From assembly GCA_965199175.1 (NCBI GenBank), contig OZ240684.1:310001-374000 (forward strand): a stretch of DNA of 64,000 nt, given 5' to 3'. Origin of the DNA: G963923945 sp965199175 (GTDB lineage: Bacteria; Pseudomonadota; Alphaproteobacteria; G963923945). How positions within the stretch are numbered: position 1 is the first letter of the stretch; every line of letters starts with the position of its first letter. Under the pieces are notes generated by a model, which saw only the letters and a list, made by a program, of their open reading frames with translations, did no database searches and had not been told where the DNA came from. Shown piece after piece: positions 34,777-43,117 of the stretch. Made by a program: the position numbers and the translations under genes.

Positions 34777-36231
34777 TCAATCCATCTGAAATGTATTCAG
34801 AAATGTTATCATAGCCCAGTTGTTTCTTATCCAGAACCTGTTCAAGTCCGGATTATTATGCGCAGCTTCTTCTGATCTCAGAAGAATTCCGATCCTATTC
34901 AGTTTGTCATCTTTGGTGAGCATTTCAGGATTGACGGACGCAAGTGCTTCTGGCTCAGGAAGCCGTTGCAGGATCAAGCTGTAACTGGCATCAACAAAAA
35001 ATTCAGGATCCACGAAGGTCAGAAAAAATATGGTCTTGAACCCGATTGTGGACCTTAACCTGCGGCATCTTTCGGACTCTGCTGAATTGTAAATTTTCTG
35101 GCTGATCTTTTCACGCGATACCCACCATCTCAACAATCCAAGAAAATGCGCTCGCCCCTCTGCGTCGGGATCACGCATCAGCCATCTTCGATAAGAAATG
35201 TCAACAAAATCTTCGTTGCTCAACTCTTTGCATTGACTGATCCAATCCGAATCCGGTGTTATCATTTTTTCTTCAAATGTTTTTGCAGCAGGCAAATACT
35301 TTTTGGATACATCTGCGACGTAGGAAACAGGTGGAACTGGCAAATCCGGCTTGATTGCCAGCTTCTCCTTCAATTTGGATCGGGAGTTTTTTCCCAGAAT
35401 GAGGGAAAACTCGTTTTTGAGCTCTCGCAACTGTTTTGTCAGCCACTCTATTTGTTGACGCCTTTCCAGTGTATAGGTTCCCCTTTCCTCGATATCCTTT
35501 TCTATCGTCTTTTCTTCGACGAATTTTCCGTGAATATCACCTGTGTAGTTCCCGAAATTCACAAAATTATCGAGACCACAGGTACTATATGATAGCAAAG
35601 GACTAAGGTGAGATTGAGACATGTGAACATAGTATGTATTCACACCGTCAAAAAGAACCTTCTGATAATCCTTCTCGATCAATATATGTTCAAAATTGTG
35701 CTCATTTGGTGTGTTCAGGAAGGAATCGATAGATTCTATAACCACGATCCAGGGTCGCCTTGGAGAATCTTTCCACCCCTCCAAGACCTGTAGCTCAGTA
35801 CCTTCAACATCAATCTTCAGCCAGTGAATTTCACTTTCTGTTATCCGGGAAAAAATATCATCCAGCGTCGTAAGTTTCACTTCAATCTTGCTTTTTTGAC
35901 TGAGATGCATCCTGGCCCGGGATGCAGTTTCGTCATCCAGTGTGGAAGCGCCCGAGTATTCGAACAGGTTCAGATACGCCGAGCCGGTGGAATTGTAGGC
36001 CGCCGCTTCAATTACAGTTTCATCTGGTCTGTGTTCCCGGAGTAGTTCGGCATATGCCGGCGCACATTCCACATGAATTCCGTGCCATCCCTTCCGATAG
36101 AAGAGCAAGTTTACCGAGTGTTTCACCGGATGCTGCGAACCAACATCAATGTAAAAACCTTTTTCCACATCACGCAACGCTCGGTTGAGTATTACGTCTT
36201 CGCCGTTCTGGGCCCAAGAAATTTCAGTCAT
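34777..36231 (-). CDS. FkbM methyltransferase with coiled coil and C-terminal DUF4214-like region
   Basis: 484 residues. Residues 1-205 are an FkbM-type AdoMet methyltransferase: SWAQNGEDVILNRALRD, GFYIDVGSQHPVKHSVN (AdoMet loop), GIHVECAPAYAELLRE, TTLDDIF and IHWLKIDVEGTELQVLEGW. Residues about 240-285 are charged and coiled-coil-prone. Residues about 335-480 contain FVDISYRRWLMRDPDAEGRA, resembling the DUF4214 repeat found in secreted or glycan-linked proteins. FkbM enzymes O-methylate sugars or polyketides; here a sugar of the locus is the likely target. It lies between two giant glycosyltransferase genes in one direction. Confidence 0.85.
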   Translation of the reverse strand: MTEISWAQNGEDVILNRALRDVEKGFYIDVGSQHPVKHSVNLLFYRKGWHGIHVECAPAYAELLREHRPDETVIEAAAYNSTGSAYLNLFEYSGASTLDDETASRARMHLSQKSKIEVKLTTLDDIFSRITESEIHWLKIDVEGTELQVLEGWKDSPRRPWIVVIESIDSFLNTPNEHNFEHILIEKDYQKVLFDGVNTYYVHMSQSHLSPLLSYSTCGLDNFVNFGNYTGDIHGKFVEEKTIEKDIEERGTYTLERRQQIEWLTKQLRELKNEFSLILGKNSRSKLKEKLAIKPDLPVPPVSYVADVSKKYLPAAKTFEEKMITPDSDWISQCKELSNEDFVDISYRRWLMRDPDAEGRAHFLGLLRWWVSREKISQKIYNSAESERCRRLRSTIGFKTIFFLTFVDPEFFVDASYSLILQRLPEPEALASVNPEMLTKDDKLNRIGILLRSEEAAHNNPDLNRFWIRNNWAMITFLNTFQMD

Positions 36232-36271
36232 TTATGGTATTCCACTTAACAAACGGATTTTTCCCTGATGA

Positions 36272-39142
36272 TTATAGTGCCCGAAACAGTTTGTGTAACG
36301 GCCACCTTGCCAACGGGTGAGAATGACTCTGCGCATCTGCGTAAACCTGTTTCAGAACAGGTGCATGCAATTTCATTTCATTGAGATGTTTCAATCGCAT
36401 AATTATACGTGCCGTATCCAGATAGGGACTGTTTTCGTATATGTCTAGCTCGAATGCCTGCTTCCACATCAGTTCCACTAGCCAAAGTCTGTCGGATCGC
36501 CTTTGTTCAACTGTATCCAGGGGGGCTCCGGAAACATCGGACAAATCCCAGATCCTGGGAATATGTTCCAGATCAAACAAAGTCCCGTATGCCTGCCACG
36601 ACACGTTGGAATTGACGACAATACACTGTTCTCCAATCCAGTATGCCGGGAGATTTACCATATGGTTGAATGCATAATTTGAAGAAGGAACACAGGTAGC
36701 AAGGGTACTGAATATTCTCCCCTTGGTGTCCTGACAATATGCATATACTGCGTGATCACGACGATAGACATTCGAAAAAATGGCGGTGTAGAAGTTTTCG
36801 GTTTTGGCAGACAGGCCAATCACTGTTGAATATTCATCAGAATTCTTCGGTTCGAGAACAGAGAAATCTTCCAGATAGGCGTCAAGATCCTTGACATTAT
36901 CCGGGTTCTTTTCCGAGCTGTAGCCGTAATTGAGGTACACCAGATCAATATTTCGATGTGATCGCAGCACATCACAAATTTTCTCCAAAGCACCGGGTCT
37001 GATCAGATCATCATCCCCTATGATCCAGATATGCTGGCCTGATGCATTGAGTGCTGAAACCGCAAGATTCCCTAGAATTCCGACGTTTTTCGGATTCCTG
37101 ATCCCTCGAAAATTTGGATATTTTGCATATTTCTTGAGAACTTTAGGTGTTGAATCTGAGGAAGTGTTATCGACAACGAGCAGCTCAACGCCCAGTTTTT
37201 CCAGATCAAAATACTTGTATATGGATGATATGTTGAGATCCAGCCAGGCAGATCTGTTGTAGGTACTGATGCAAAGGGTCAGTAATGGCCTGGAACTCTC
37301 TTTTTGAGAAGACTCATTCCTCCGGCTATAGGTTCTTGTGCCGAATTCAGGCAGGAAAGATGGTGGCGATCCAAGGATATTTTCAAGTTTTTCCAAAGCG
37401 GTACATTGATCAAATGCACTGTGAGCTTTGCAAGTGTAATCTGTAATTTCAGACCAGATTGCTTCTTTTTCTTTCTTGATAAAAGAGTGATCCAGATAAT
37501 CTAGATGGAACAACATGGCACAATTGTGATCTGCCAGATCCGTTACCAGCTTGCGATCAAAGTGATGACCGGCATACAGCCAAACGTGACTTCCCATCGA
37601 ATTTTGAAGATGCTGAAGATCATACAGGGAATAACAACCAGTTAAGGTAACCTGTTCGCAGTTTATTTTCGCGAGGCTTTCATCAACATTTAAGGGTGTG
37701 GGATAATTATCCTGTATAATGACAAGTTCGATGCTGTTCCGCTTGGCAGAGAATATTTCAAAAAACGCATCCAGTTTTTCAACCACAGGCGGCGAAATGC
37801 TCGCTTCATCACTGATATACAAGCAAACCTTCAGTGATTCCCCAGCCAGTTCCCGCTGACTTCGCGCGTCAACGGACATTGAACTTGGTCGTTCCAGCAA
37901 TATCAGGCGGTTCTCGATGTTTGGCGTCCGCTCGTGGGAATACAGCAATCGCCGATACAAAATTTCATAGCCTGAAATACATGTGACGATGATACGATCT
38001 GCCAGCAATATCTCATCGATGGGCGTTGCTATGGCATCCTCAAGACCGACAAAAACCAGAGAAGCGGAGTTCTTGAAATCGCCATCTGTAGCGACGGTTT
38101 TTAATGAATTTGCCGCGTTGCCAGGGCTGGTAAGAAGCCAGTTGAACCGGTTATTGCACATTGCGTCCTTGATATTCTCCGGCGACACTTGCAAAACATC
38201 GTAACCGGACGCTTTAAGAGATGATACGATCAGGTTTTGCCAGTTGTCGAGCTGCTGCCCGTCATCCCGGATGATCCGGATACAGATATTCGCACGGTTG
38301 CAGTTGTTAGCCAAAGCAACCTGCCGATTGAATTTTCTCGCAGCCCATACTGATTTGGTAGATCCTGCCGGGAGTTCCAAAATGTCACAGACAAGAGAAC
38401 CAGGCAGCGAATCGAAAGAAAATTCCGTCCTCAAAGTACTGTAAACCAGGCACTCTTGCTCAGGGTTCGAAAACACGATTAAATCTGCAAACATGATCGA
38501 TTGCAGGTAAATTTCGGACTTTGTACGATCAGTCTCGTTCCCGCTATTCAGTAACTTTGTGATCGATTCATCATAAAATATCGCGATTTTACAACCGGCA
38601 CGATGGGCTTTGTGAATCGAGTTTAGTAACGATATCTGCGACGTTTGATCGGCAAAACTGTCAACAATCAAGACCCATTTTCGACCCTTAGAAAACTGCG
38701 CGGTTGTACTTGAAAACGCAACCGTTCCATCCTTGCTGATGGATGTAAACACATTTTCACCAGCAGTATTTGTTGATTTTGCTGAAACCACATACTCATC
38801 TGAATCTACATCGTATGAAACCGCGTGCACGATGTTTTGAGAAGGATCGAGAGCGGAGAGCAGTCTTCGTTTCTTTTTGCTGTTTTTGTCAGTTTTATCT
38901 TCAGAAAGTATCGCAAAATACAAAGGCATCTGATTTTCAGGACGTGTCTTTTCCAAACCAATCTTCGGCCTTGTTGTCAGTGCTAACCAGGCTTTAATGG
39001 CAAACATTGTCCGTTTCAGGAAAGCCAGTTTATTCGGGCTTTTAGAAAATTTTGTGATGTTTGACGTGCCGAACCACTTAAATAGCTTCTTCACTTGAGA
39101 AAGAGCCTTTTGAGTACGCTCAGAGTCCAAATCCGATATCAA
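36272..39142 (-). CDS. Large glycosyltransferase with C-terminal GT2 module
   Basis: 956 residues. The C-terminal part, about 615-860, is a GT-A family 2 enzyme: LLTLCISTYNRSAWLDLNIS, LLVVDNTSSDSTPKVL, NPKNVGILGN and the DxD-type IWIIGDDDLIRPGALEK. Residues about 100-600 resemble two GT-B-like halves (WVLIVDSFADQTSQISLLNS; SMGSHVWLYAGHHFD) without a sharp donor motif. The first codon of the frame is TTG, with GAAGGA ten bases upstream; no nearby ATG fits better. It is the first of three same-strand genes (this, FkbM, the 1375-residue protein) likely to be one operon. Confidence 0.78.
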   Translation of the reverse strand: MISDLDSERTQKALSQVKKLFKWFGTSNITKFSKSPNKLAFLKRTMFAIKAWLALTTRPKIGLEKTRPENQMPLYFAILSEDKTDKNSKKKRRLLSALDPSQNIVHAVSYDVDSDEYVVSAKSTNTAGENVFTSISKDGTVAFSSTTAQFSKGRKWVLIVDSFADQTSQISLLNSIHKAHRAGCKIAIFYDESITKLLNSGNETDRTKSEIYLQSIMFADLIVFSNPEQECLVYSTLRTEFSFDSLPGSLVCDILELPAGSTKSVWAARKFNRQVALANNCNRANICIRIIRDDGQQLDNWQNLIVSSLKASGYDVLQVSPENIKDAMCNNRFNWLLTSPGNAANSLKTVATDGDFKNSASLVFVGLEDAIATPIDEILLADRIIVTCISGYEILYRRLLYSHERTPNIENRLILLERPSSMSVDARSQRELAGESLKVCLYISDEASISPPVVEKLDAFFEIFSAKRNSIELVIIQDNYPTPLNVDESLAKINCEQVTLTGCYSLYDLQHLQNSMGSHVWLYAGHHFDRKLVTDLADHNCAMLFHLDYLDHSFIKKEKEAIWSEITDYTCKAHSAFDQCTALEKLENILGSPPSFLPEFGTRTYSRRNESSQKESSRPLLTLCISTYNRSAWLDLNISSIYKYFDLEKLGVELLVVDNTSSDSTPKVLKKYAKYPNFRGIRNPKNVGILGNLAVSALNASGQHIWIIGDDDLIRPGALEKICDVLRSHRNIDLVYLNYGYSSEKNPDNVKDLDAYLEDFSVLEPKNSDEYSTVIGLSAKTENFYTAIFSNVYRRDHAVYAYCQDTKGRIFSTLATCVPSSNYAFNHMVNLPAYWIGEQCIVVNSNVSWQAYGTLFDLEHIPRIWDLSDVSGAPLDTVEQRRSDRLWLVELMWKQAFELDIYENSPYLDTARIIMRLKHLNEMKLHAPVLKQVYADAQSHSHPLARWPLHKLFRAL

Positions 39143-39194
39143 ACCGATAGAGTCCTTCTGTCATCTTGTAGGTAAACTGTTGATAACACGAAGA

Positions 39195-39602
39195 TTATTC
39201 TTCGTGAAACTTCTCTTCAACAATATCTGAATTCAAAAGCAAATTAATTTCCTGCTTTAACGAGTATCGACGATCATTATTTGTATATGTTTGCTGGACA
39301 TATGCTGAAATTCTTTTATCGAAGTCAATACCCGCAACTTTCTGCCGGACCATGTTTTCGGCATGCCAAATCTCGGCATTCACTGCCTTTAAAGCTTCGC
39401 TGAGTTCAAGGGCACGGTTGCTGCTAAGTTCCGGAATACTCTGTTGAATTGACCGAAGCTGTGACAATTCATTTTTAATGTTTGCAAGTTTTTCCGTAGA
39501 CGAAATTCGTTCCAGCTTGATTTCCAAAATTGTAATTTTATCAATCAGTTCACCAACTGAAACAGGAACTGATACTGATAATTTGTTTAAACTTTCTACC
39601 AT
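39195..39602 (-). CDS. DUF6165-like small protein of glycan loci
   Basis: 135 residues, ATG at 39602. The conserved start VSVPVSVGELIDKITILEIK is the hallmark I associate with DUF6165, small cytoplasmic proteins often found beside glycosyltransferase genes. The rest is mostly helical with charged heptads (KLANIKNELSQLRSIQQ; EALKAVNAEIWHAENMVRQK). Function unknown; perhaps a scaffold or regulator for the large glycosyltransferases. Directly upstream of, and co-oriented with, the 956-residue glycosyltransferase (52-base gap), so probably the first gene of that operon. Confidence 0.75.
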   Translation of the reverse strand: MVESLNKLSVSVPVSVGELIDKITILEIKLERISSTEKLANIKNELSQLRSIQQSIPELSSNRALELSEALKAVNAEIWHAENMVRQKVAGIDFDKRISAYVQQTYTNNDRRYSLKQEINLLLNSDIVEEKFHEE

Positions 39603-39728
39603 TTCAGATCACAAACCCCGAATATAAATGCATATTAGTCAAATTTTACGGCCAAATATCAACAAACTGGCACGATATTCAACGTATAAAACACTCGAAC
39701 ACATGTTTGCTTTGATGGATCCTGTGCT

Positions 39729-40115
39729 TTAGATAATCTTTATTTCAACAAAGGAAAAAAACATATTCGTCAAATCGCCTGGTTTTTGACCGCGATCTTT
39801 TGCACAATTCACCGCTGAAACTGCATCAAAAGCCAGATCATCAGGCGTGGCTTCATGAATGGGTTTGGTTGTTTCTTTTGGGATGGCACCAGGTGCTGGA
39901 ATTTGAATAAATGCCGGAACATGTTTGGCGTAGTGGCTGTCTTTAATCAGCGTTTTGTAACGATGGCTTAAACATAAAACCTCCTTAATTTCCTGGGTCA
40001 AAAAAATGCTCTTTGGTCGTGTCGTTTTGGTTATCAGATCCTGACGCCGCCTAAAGAGCAAAGCGATCGCGTTATTTCCTTTTGGGGTCTTGTTATTTCC
40101 GCGAGAACCCGGCAT
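39729..40115 (-). CDS. Hypothetical protein at the right edge of the island
   Basis: 128 residues with a basic N-terminus (MPGSRGNNKTPKGNNAIALL). No membrane helix and no motif I recognise. It sits between the DUF6165-like gene and the decayed sigma-factor gene, in the same direction as both. It could be part of the old mobile element or a composite frame. Real coding status is uncertain. Confidence 0.35.
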   Translation of the reverse strand: MPGSRGNNKTPKGNNAIALLFRRRQDLITKTTRPKSIFLTQEIKEVLCLSHRYKTLIKDSHYAKHVPAFIQIPAPGAIPKETTKPIHEATPDDLAFDAVSAVNCAKDRGQKPGDLTNMFFSFVEIKII

Positions 40116-40151
40116 GTTTTTTGCCTTTAAGGAGTTACTTAGCCAGAGGGC

Positions 40152-40735
40152 TTAAAAACTGTCGGAGGCTTCGTGCAGATATTCTGCAAAGCCACGTTCC
40201 TTCAGCGATCGGCGCAGTTCGGACAGCGTCCCGTAGTAGAGGGTTGAGCGTGGGGTTTTGGTCCTGTGGGAGATTTCACTGATGGTGAGCATTCGCAGAT
40301 CGACGAGCAGCAACACCAGATGCGGCGGTATCTGCTCAACAGCCTGTTCAAGATCAATTTGAACGTCGCGGCTGGTCACATCTTCTGCTGTAGGATCAGG
40401 CAAAGCGTTAGACTCAAATTCCTTATCCTCAAGCCATGCATCAAGTGAAATTTCACTCATGCCTGACCCAGATTTTTGTGCGCGAGCTCTTTCAATCAGG
40501 CTTGCATATTTGTGGTTGAGGTGCGGTCAAAAAAGATCGACCATTTTGTTTTTACAGGATCGTAAGCCTGTTTACGGGATACATAATCCAGCATCAGATC
40601 TTGCTCAGGGTATTTCTACGCCATCAATGACGGAGTGCCGCATCAGGCTGCGTGCGTGATAACGGATTTGGTTTACGATATAAAGATGGATTCCTTTATA
40701 TTTGTTTTGCTCATGGTTTTCGTCTCCATTTGCGG
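40152..40735 (-). pseudogene. Decayed sigma-70-like factor of mobile-element type
   Basis: Three frames together give one small sigma factor. From the N-terminus: IVNQIRYHARSLMRH, then after a frame change EQDLMLDYVSRKQAYDPVKT (region 2-like), then after another HKYASLIERARAQKSG running into the last frame (ATG at 40460) with DLEQAVEQIPPHLVLLLVDL and LTISEISHRTKTPRSTLYYG (region 4 helix-turn-helix). The final frame alone could be translated as a 102-residue DNA-binding protein. In alphaproteobacteria such proteins frequently accompany large serine recombinase elements, matching the recombinase remnant at 21.7-22.3 kb. Confidence 0.7.
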
Positions 40736-40822
40736 TTAGCCGCCACGCGAGCGGGTCAACTGGGGCTGGCGAAAACTCATTGAAGGCCCGGTCAGACGGG
40801 CCGTTCAAACAGATACAAAAAC

Positions 40823-40849
40823 AAAAAAAGCCCCGACATGCAGGGCTTT
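40823..40849 (-). terminator. Rho-independent terminator downstream of the phosphofructokinase gene
   Basis: AAAGCCC (40827-40833) pairs with GGGCTTT (40843-40849); on the minus strand the stem runs into seven T. First terminator after the phosphofructokinase gene on that strand. Confidence 0.75.
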
Positions 40850-40888
40850 GGCTGGCGCGAATTTTTTGAAAAGAATTTCAGGATATTC

Positions 40889-40902
40889 GGTGAAATTTCA
40901 CC
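40889..40902. promoter_or_regulatory. Perfect 14-bp palindrome
   Basis: GGTGAAATTTCACC is its own reverse complement. It lies between the terminator at 40849 and the possible 28-residue gene. Possible protein-binding site; no regulator is proposed. Confidence 0.3.
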
Positions 40903-40958
40903 CAGGCGGTATTGGATAAATCCGAAATGCTTTCATTGTTCGTCTCAAATATCTTTTC

Positions 40959-41045
40959 TCAAAGCGGTCCTTCAATACAGCCACGCACCAGATACGTGAT
41001 GATCCCTAACGTGAGACCCAGGGAGAGGTAAAAGCGTAAAGGCAT
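40959..41045 (-). CDS. Possible 28-residue membrane peptide downstream of pfp
   Basis: ATG at 41045, 36 bases past the phosphofructokinase stop. Product MPLRFYLSLGLTLGIITYLV then RGCIEGPL: one hydrophobic helix with positive flank. No convincing ribosome binding site is seen, so it is tentative. It precedes the terminator at 40849, so it would be in the same transcript as pfp. Confidence 0.3.
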   Translation of the reverse strand: MPLRFYLSLGLTLGIITYLVRGCIEGPL

Positions 41046-41081
41046 AGCGGATGATGTGAGGTTGTGGGTGACTGTCTGGTA

Positions 41082-42308
41082 TCAGGAAACCGGCACAGGC
41101 GCGATCTTTTTGGCGGTTAATGCGGTTGTCTTTACCGGGTTGGGTCCGATCAGGGGCTTGATATAATCAAGGAATCGCTGGCTGACATCAGGATGGTTCC
41201 GGTCAAGGAAGCTGGCCGGCATCAGGCGGGTTTTCCCGGCTACTGCCTGTAAGGGAACCAAATCATAGACCACTTTATAGGGACCACCAATCGGATGGAC
41301 TCGGTTGAGGGTGATTGATCCGTTGCGGTCCTGTTTGCACCCCAGACGTATCGCGGCTTCTCCGGCTTTGCGTGCTTCCCGGGCATCGGTATGCGAAACA
41401 GATTCAGCAAAGCAGCGTTGCAGATATCCCAGAGTATCGGCGCGTACCCGTTTAATGCCTAGAGTATCCCGCACCGCATGGGCCAGCATATCGCCGAGAG
41501 CCCCACTGCCGGAAAGCTGGATATTGCCATGGGCATCTTGTTCGCTATGGGTTGCCAGCCTGGTGGCGATGGGGTGACCGTCATGGTCGGTGATGCCTTC
41601 TGAGACCGCGATGATACAGCGGCCGGATCGTTCTGTGAGCGTTTTGATATCTTTGAGAACTGAATCGATGATGAACGGTTTTTCCGGTGGATAGATCAGA
41701 TGCGGGCCATCTTCTGTTGTCTGGCGCAAAGCCGCTGAAGCAGCGGTCAGAAAACCGGCATGCCGCCCCATCACCACGCCGATATAGACACCGGGCAGGG
41801 CACTGTTATCCCGGTTAATCCCGGCAAAGGCCGTGGCGACATACCGGGCCGCTGAACCAAAGCCCGGCGTGTGATCATTTTTAACCAGGTCATTATCAAT
41901 CGTTTTTGGCACATGGAGGCAGCGCAAAGGATAGCGGGTTTTTGTGGCTTTCCGGGCCAGGATACGTAAGGTATCCGATGAATCATTGCCTCCGATATAG
42001 ACGATATGAGTGATCTCATGGGCCTGGAGGACTTTGAGAATCTCCCGGCAATAGGAATCATCGGGTTTATCGCGGGTTGATCCCAGGGCTGCCCCCGGAG
42101 TCACAGCCAGGTTCTCAAGAGTTGTCGAACCCATACGGCCAAGATCAACCAATGATTGATCAATGATCCCGCGTACACCATGCAGAGCACCGTAAATCCG
42201 CGAGAATTTTTTTTGCTTCCGGGCTGCTTCGACCACCCCAACCAGAGACTGATTGATCACCGTAGTTGGTCCACCACCCTGGGCCACCAGCATCTTACCA
42301 TTTTGCAT
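41082..42308 (-). CDS. pfp: Pyrophosphate-dependent 6-phosphofructokinase
   Basis: 408 residues from the ATG at 42308 (AAAGGAAG upstream); the longer frame runs into a duplicated leader. Phosphofructokinase fold: MLVAQGGGPTTVINQSLVG, TPGAALGSTR, YIGGNDSSDTLRIL, VPKTIDNDL, GFGSAARYVATA, VMGRHAGFLTAA. GGND instead of GGDG, and Lys in PKTIDND instead of Gly, are the replacements that mark PPi-dependent enzymes, which run reversibly in glycolysis and gluconeogenesis. Divergent from the Nudix gene across about 110 bases. Confidence 0.92.
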   Translation of the reverse strand: MQNGKMLVAQGGGPTTVINQSLVGVVEAARKQKKFSRIYGALHGVRGIIDQSLVDLGRMGSTTLENLAVTPGAALGSTRDKPDDSYCREILKVLQAHEITHIVYIGGNDSSDTLRILARKATKTRYPLRCLHVPKTIDNDLVKNDHTPGFGSAARYVATAFAGINRDNSALPGVYIGVVMGRHAGFLTAASAALRQTTEDGPHLIYPPEKPFIIDSVLKDIKTLTERSGRCIIAVSEGITDHDGHPIATRLATHSEQDAHGNIQLSGSGALGDMLAHAVRDTLGIKRVRADTLGYLQRCFAESVSHTDAREARKAGEAAIRLGCKQDRNGSITLNRVHPIGGPYKVVYDLVPLQAVAGKTRLMPASFLDRNHPDVSQRFLDYIKPLIGPNPVKTTALTAKKIAPVPVS

Positions 42309-42356
42309 AAATGATCTTCCTTTCGGTTTTTTATGTATCCTCAATACGTGGTTGCT

Positions 42357-42406
42357 TGTCTGACATGATTGTTGAATAACGTGTCTGGCATGATTGTTCA
42401 ATAAAG
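42357..42406. repeat. 25-bp tandem duplication between pfp and the Nudix gene
   Basis: TGTCTGACATGATTGTTGAA (42357 on) and TGTCTGGCATGATTGTTCAA (42382 on), head to tail with a few changes. It lies between the divergent genes and artificially extends both reading frames. Confidence 0.85.
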
Positions 42407-42417
42407 AGCCTATTATT

Positions 42418-43035
42418 ATGGTTGATCAGGTAGAGGGCAGGCATAAGGGGTTGGATATCCGGTCCCGGGAAACGGTTTTTGACGGATATTTCCGGATTGA
42501 CCGGTATCGTCTGCGTCACGAAAAACATGATGGTGGCTGGACACCGGAATTCTCCCGTGAGGTCTTTGAACGTGGTCATGCGGTGGCGGTATTGCCGTAT
42601 GATCCCCGGCGGGATGAGGTGGTATTGATTGAGCAGTTTCGCATCGGGGCGCATGCGGCGGGTCTGGGTGCGTGGTTGATTGAGGTGGTGGCCGGAATCG
42701 CTGAACCAGGTGAGGTCGCTGAGGCTGTTGCCCGCCGCGAAACGGTTGAGGAATGTGGCTGTGTCTTGCAACGGTTTGAGCGTATTGGTCGTTATTTGGT
42801 TAGTCCCGGCGGGTCTTCGGAGACATGTGAGGTCTTTTGCGGAGAAGTCGATGCCAGCCAGGCGAACGGCATCCACGGTCTGGCTGATGAGCAGGAAGAT
42901 ATCCGGGTTTTTCACACCGGCTTTGAAACCGCGATGGCTATGATTTCTGACGGGCGTATTGCCAATGCCGCAACGCTGATTACGATGCAATGGCTGGCTT
43001 TGAACCGGTCACGATTGCGGCATATCTGGGCCTGA
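42418..43035 (+). CDS. nudF: Nudix hydrolase, ADP-ribose pyrophosphatase type
   Basis: 205 residues from the ATG at 42418. The Nudix box is the run AGIAEPGEVAEAVARRETVE followed by ECG (G-x5-E-x7-RE-x2-E). Upstream VEGRHKGLDIRSRETVFDGYFRIDRY and AVLPYDPRRDEVVLIEQFR, and downstream SPGGSSETCEVFCGEVD, are typical of the ADP-ribose pyrophosphatase (NudF/TrgB) branch, which hydrolyses ADP-ribose and related nucleotide sugars in the cytoplasm. Divergent from pfp and convergent with the peptide transporter genes. Confidence 0.9.
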   Translation: MVDQVEGRHKGLDIRSRETVFDGYFRIDRYRLRHEKHDGGWTPEFSREVFERGHAVAVLPYDPRRDEVVLIEQFRIGAHAAGLGAWLIEVVAGIAEPGEVAEAVARRETVEECGCVLQRFERIGRYLVSPGGSSETCEVFCGEVDASQANGIHGLADEQEDIRVFHTGFETAMAMISDGRIANAATLITMQWLALNRSRLRHIWA

Positions 43036-43117
43036 ATAATCTGAGACAAAATCTTAGACAGATCTGAGGCAGATCTTAGGCATATCTGAGACAAAATACG
43101 GTACGGGTATGGCTGAC
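43034..43117. repeat. Short imperfect repeats between the Nudix gene and dppF
   Basis: Several imperfect copies of ATCTGAGACAAAAT / ATCTTAGGCA follow directly after the Nudix stop. No terminator hairpin with a T-run is evident. Confidence 0.6.
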
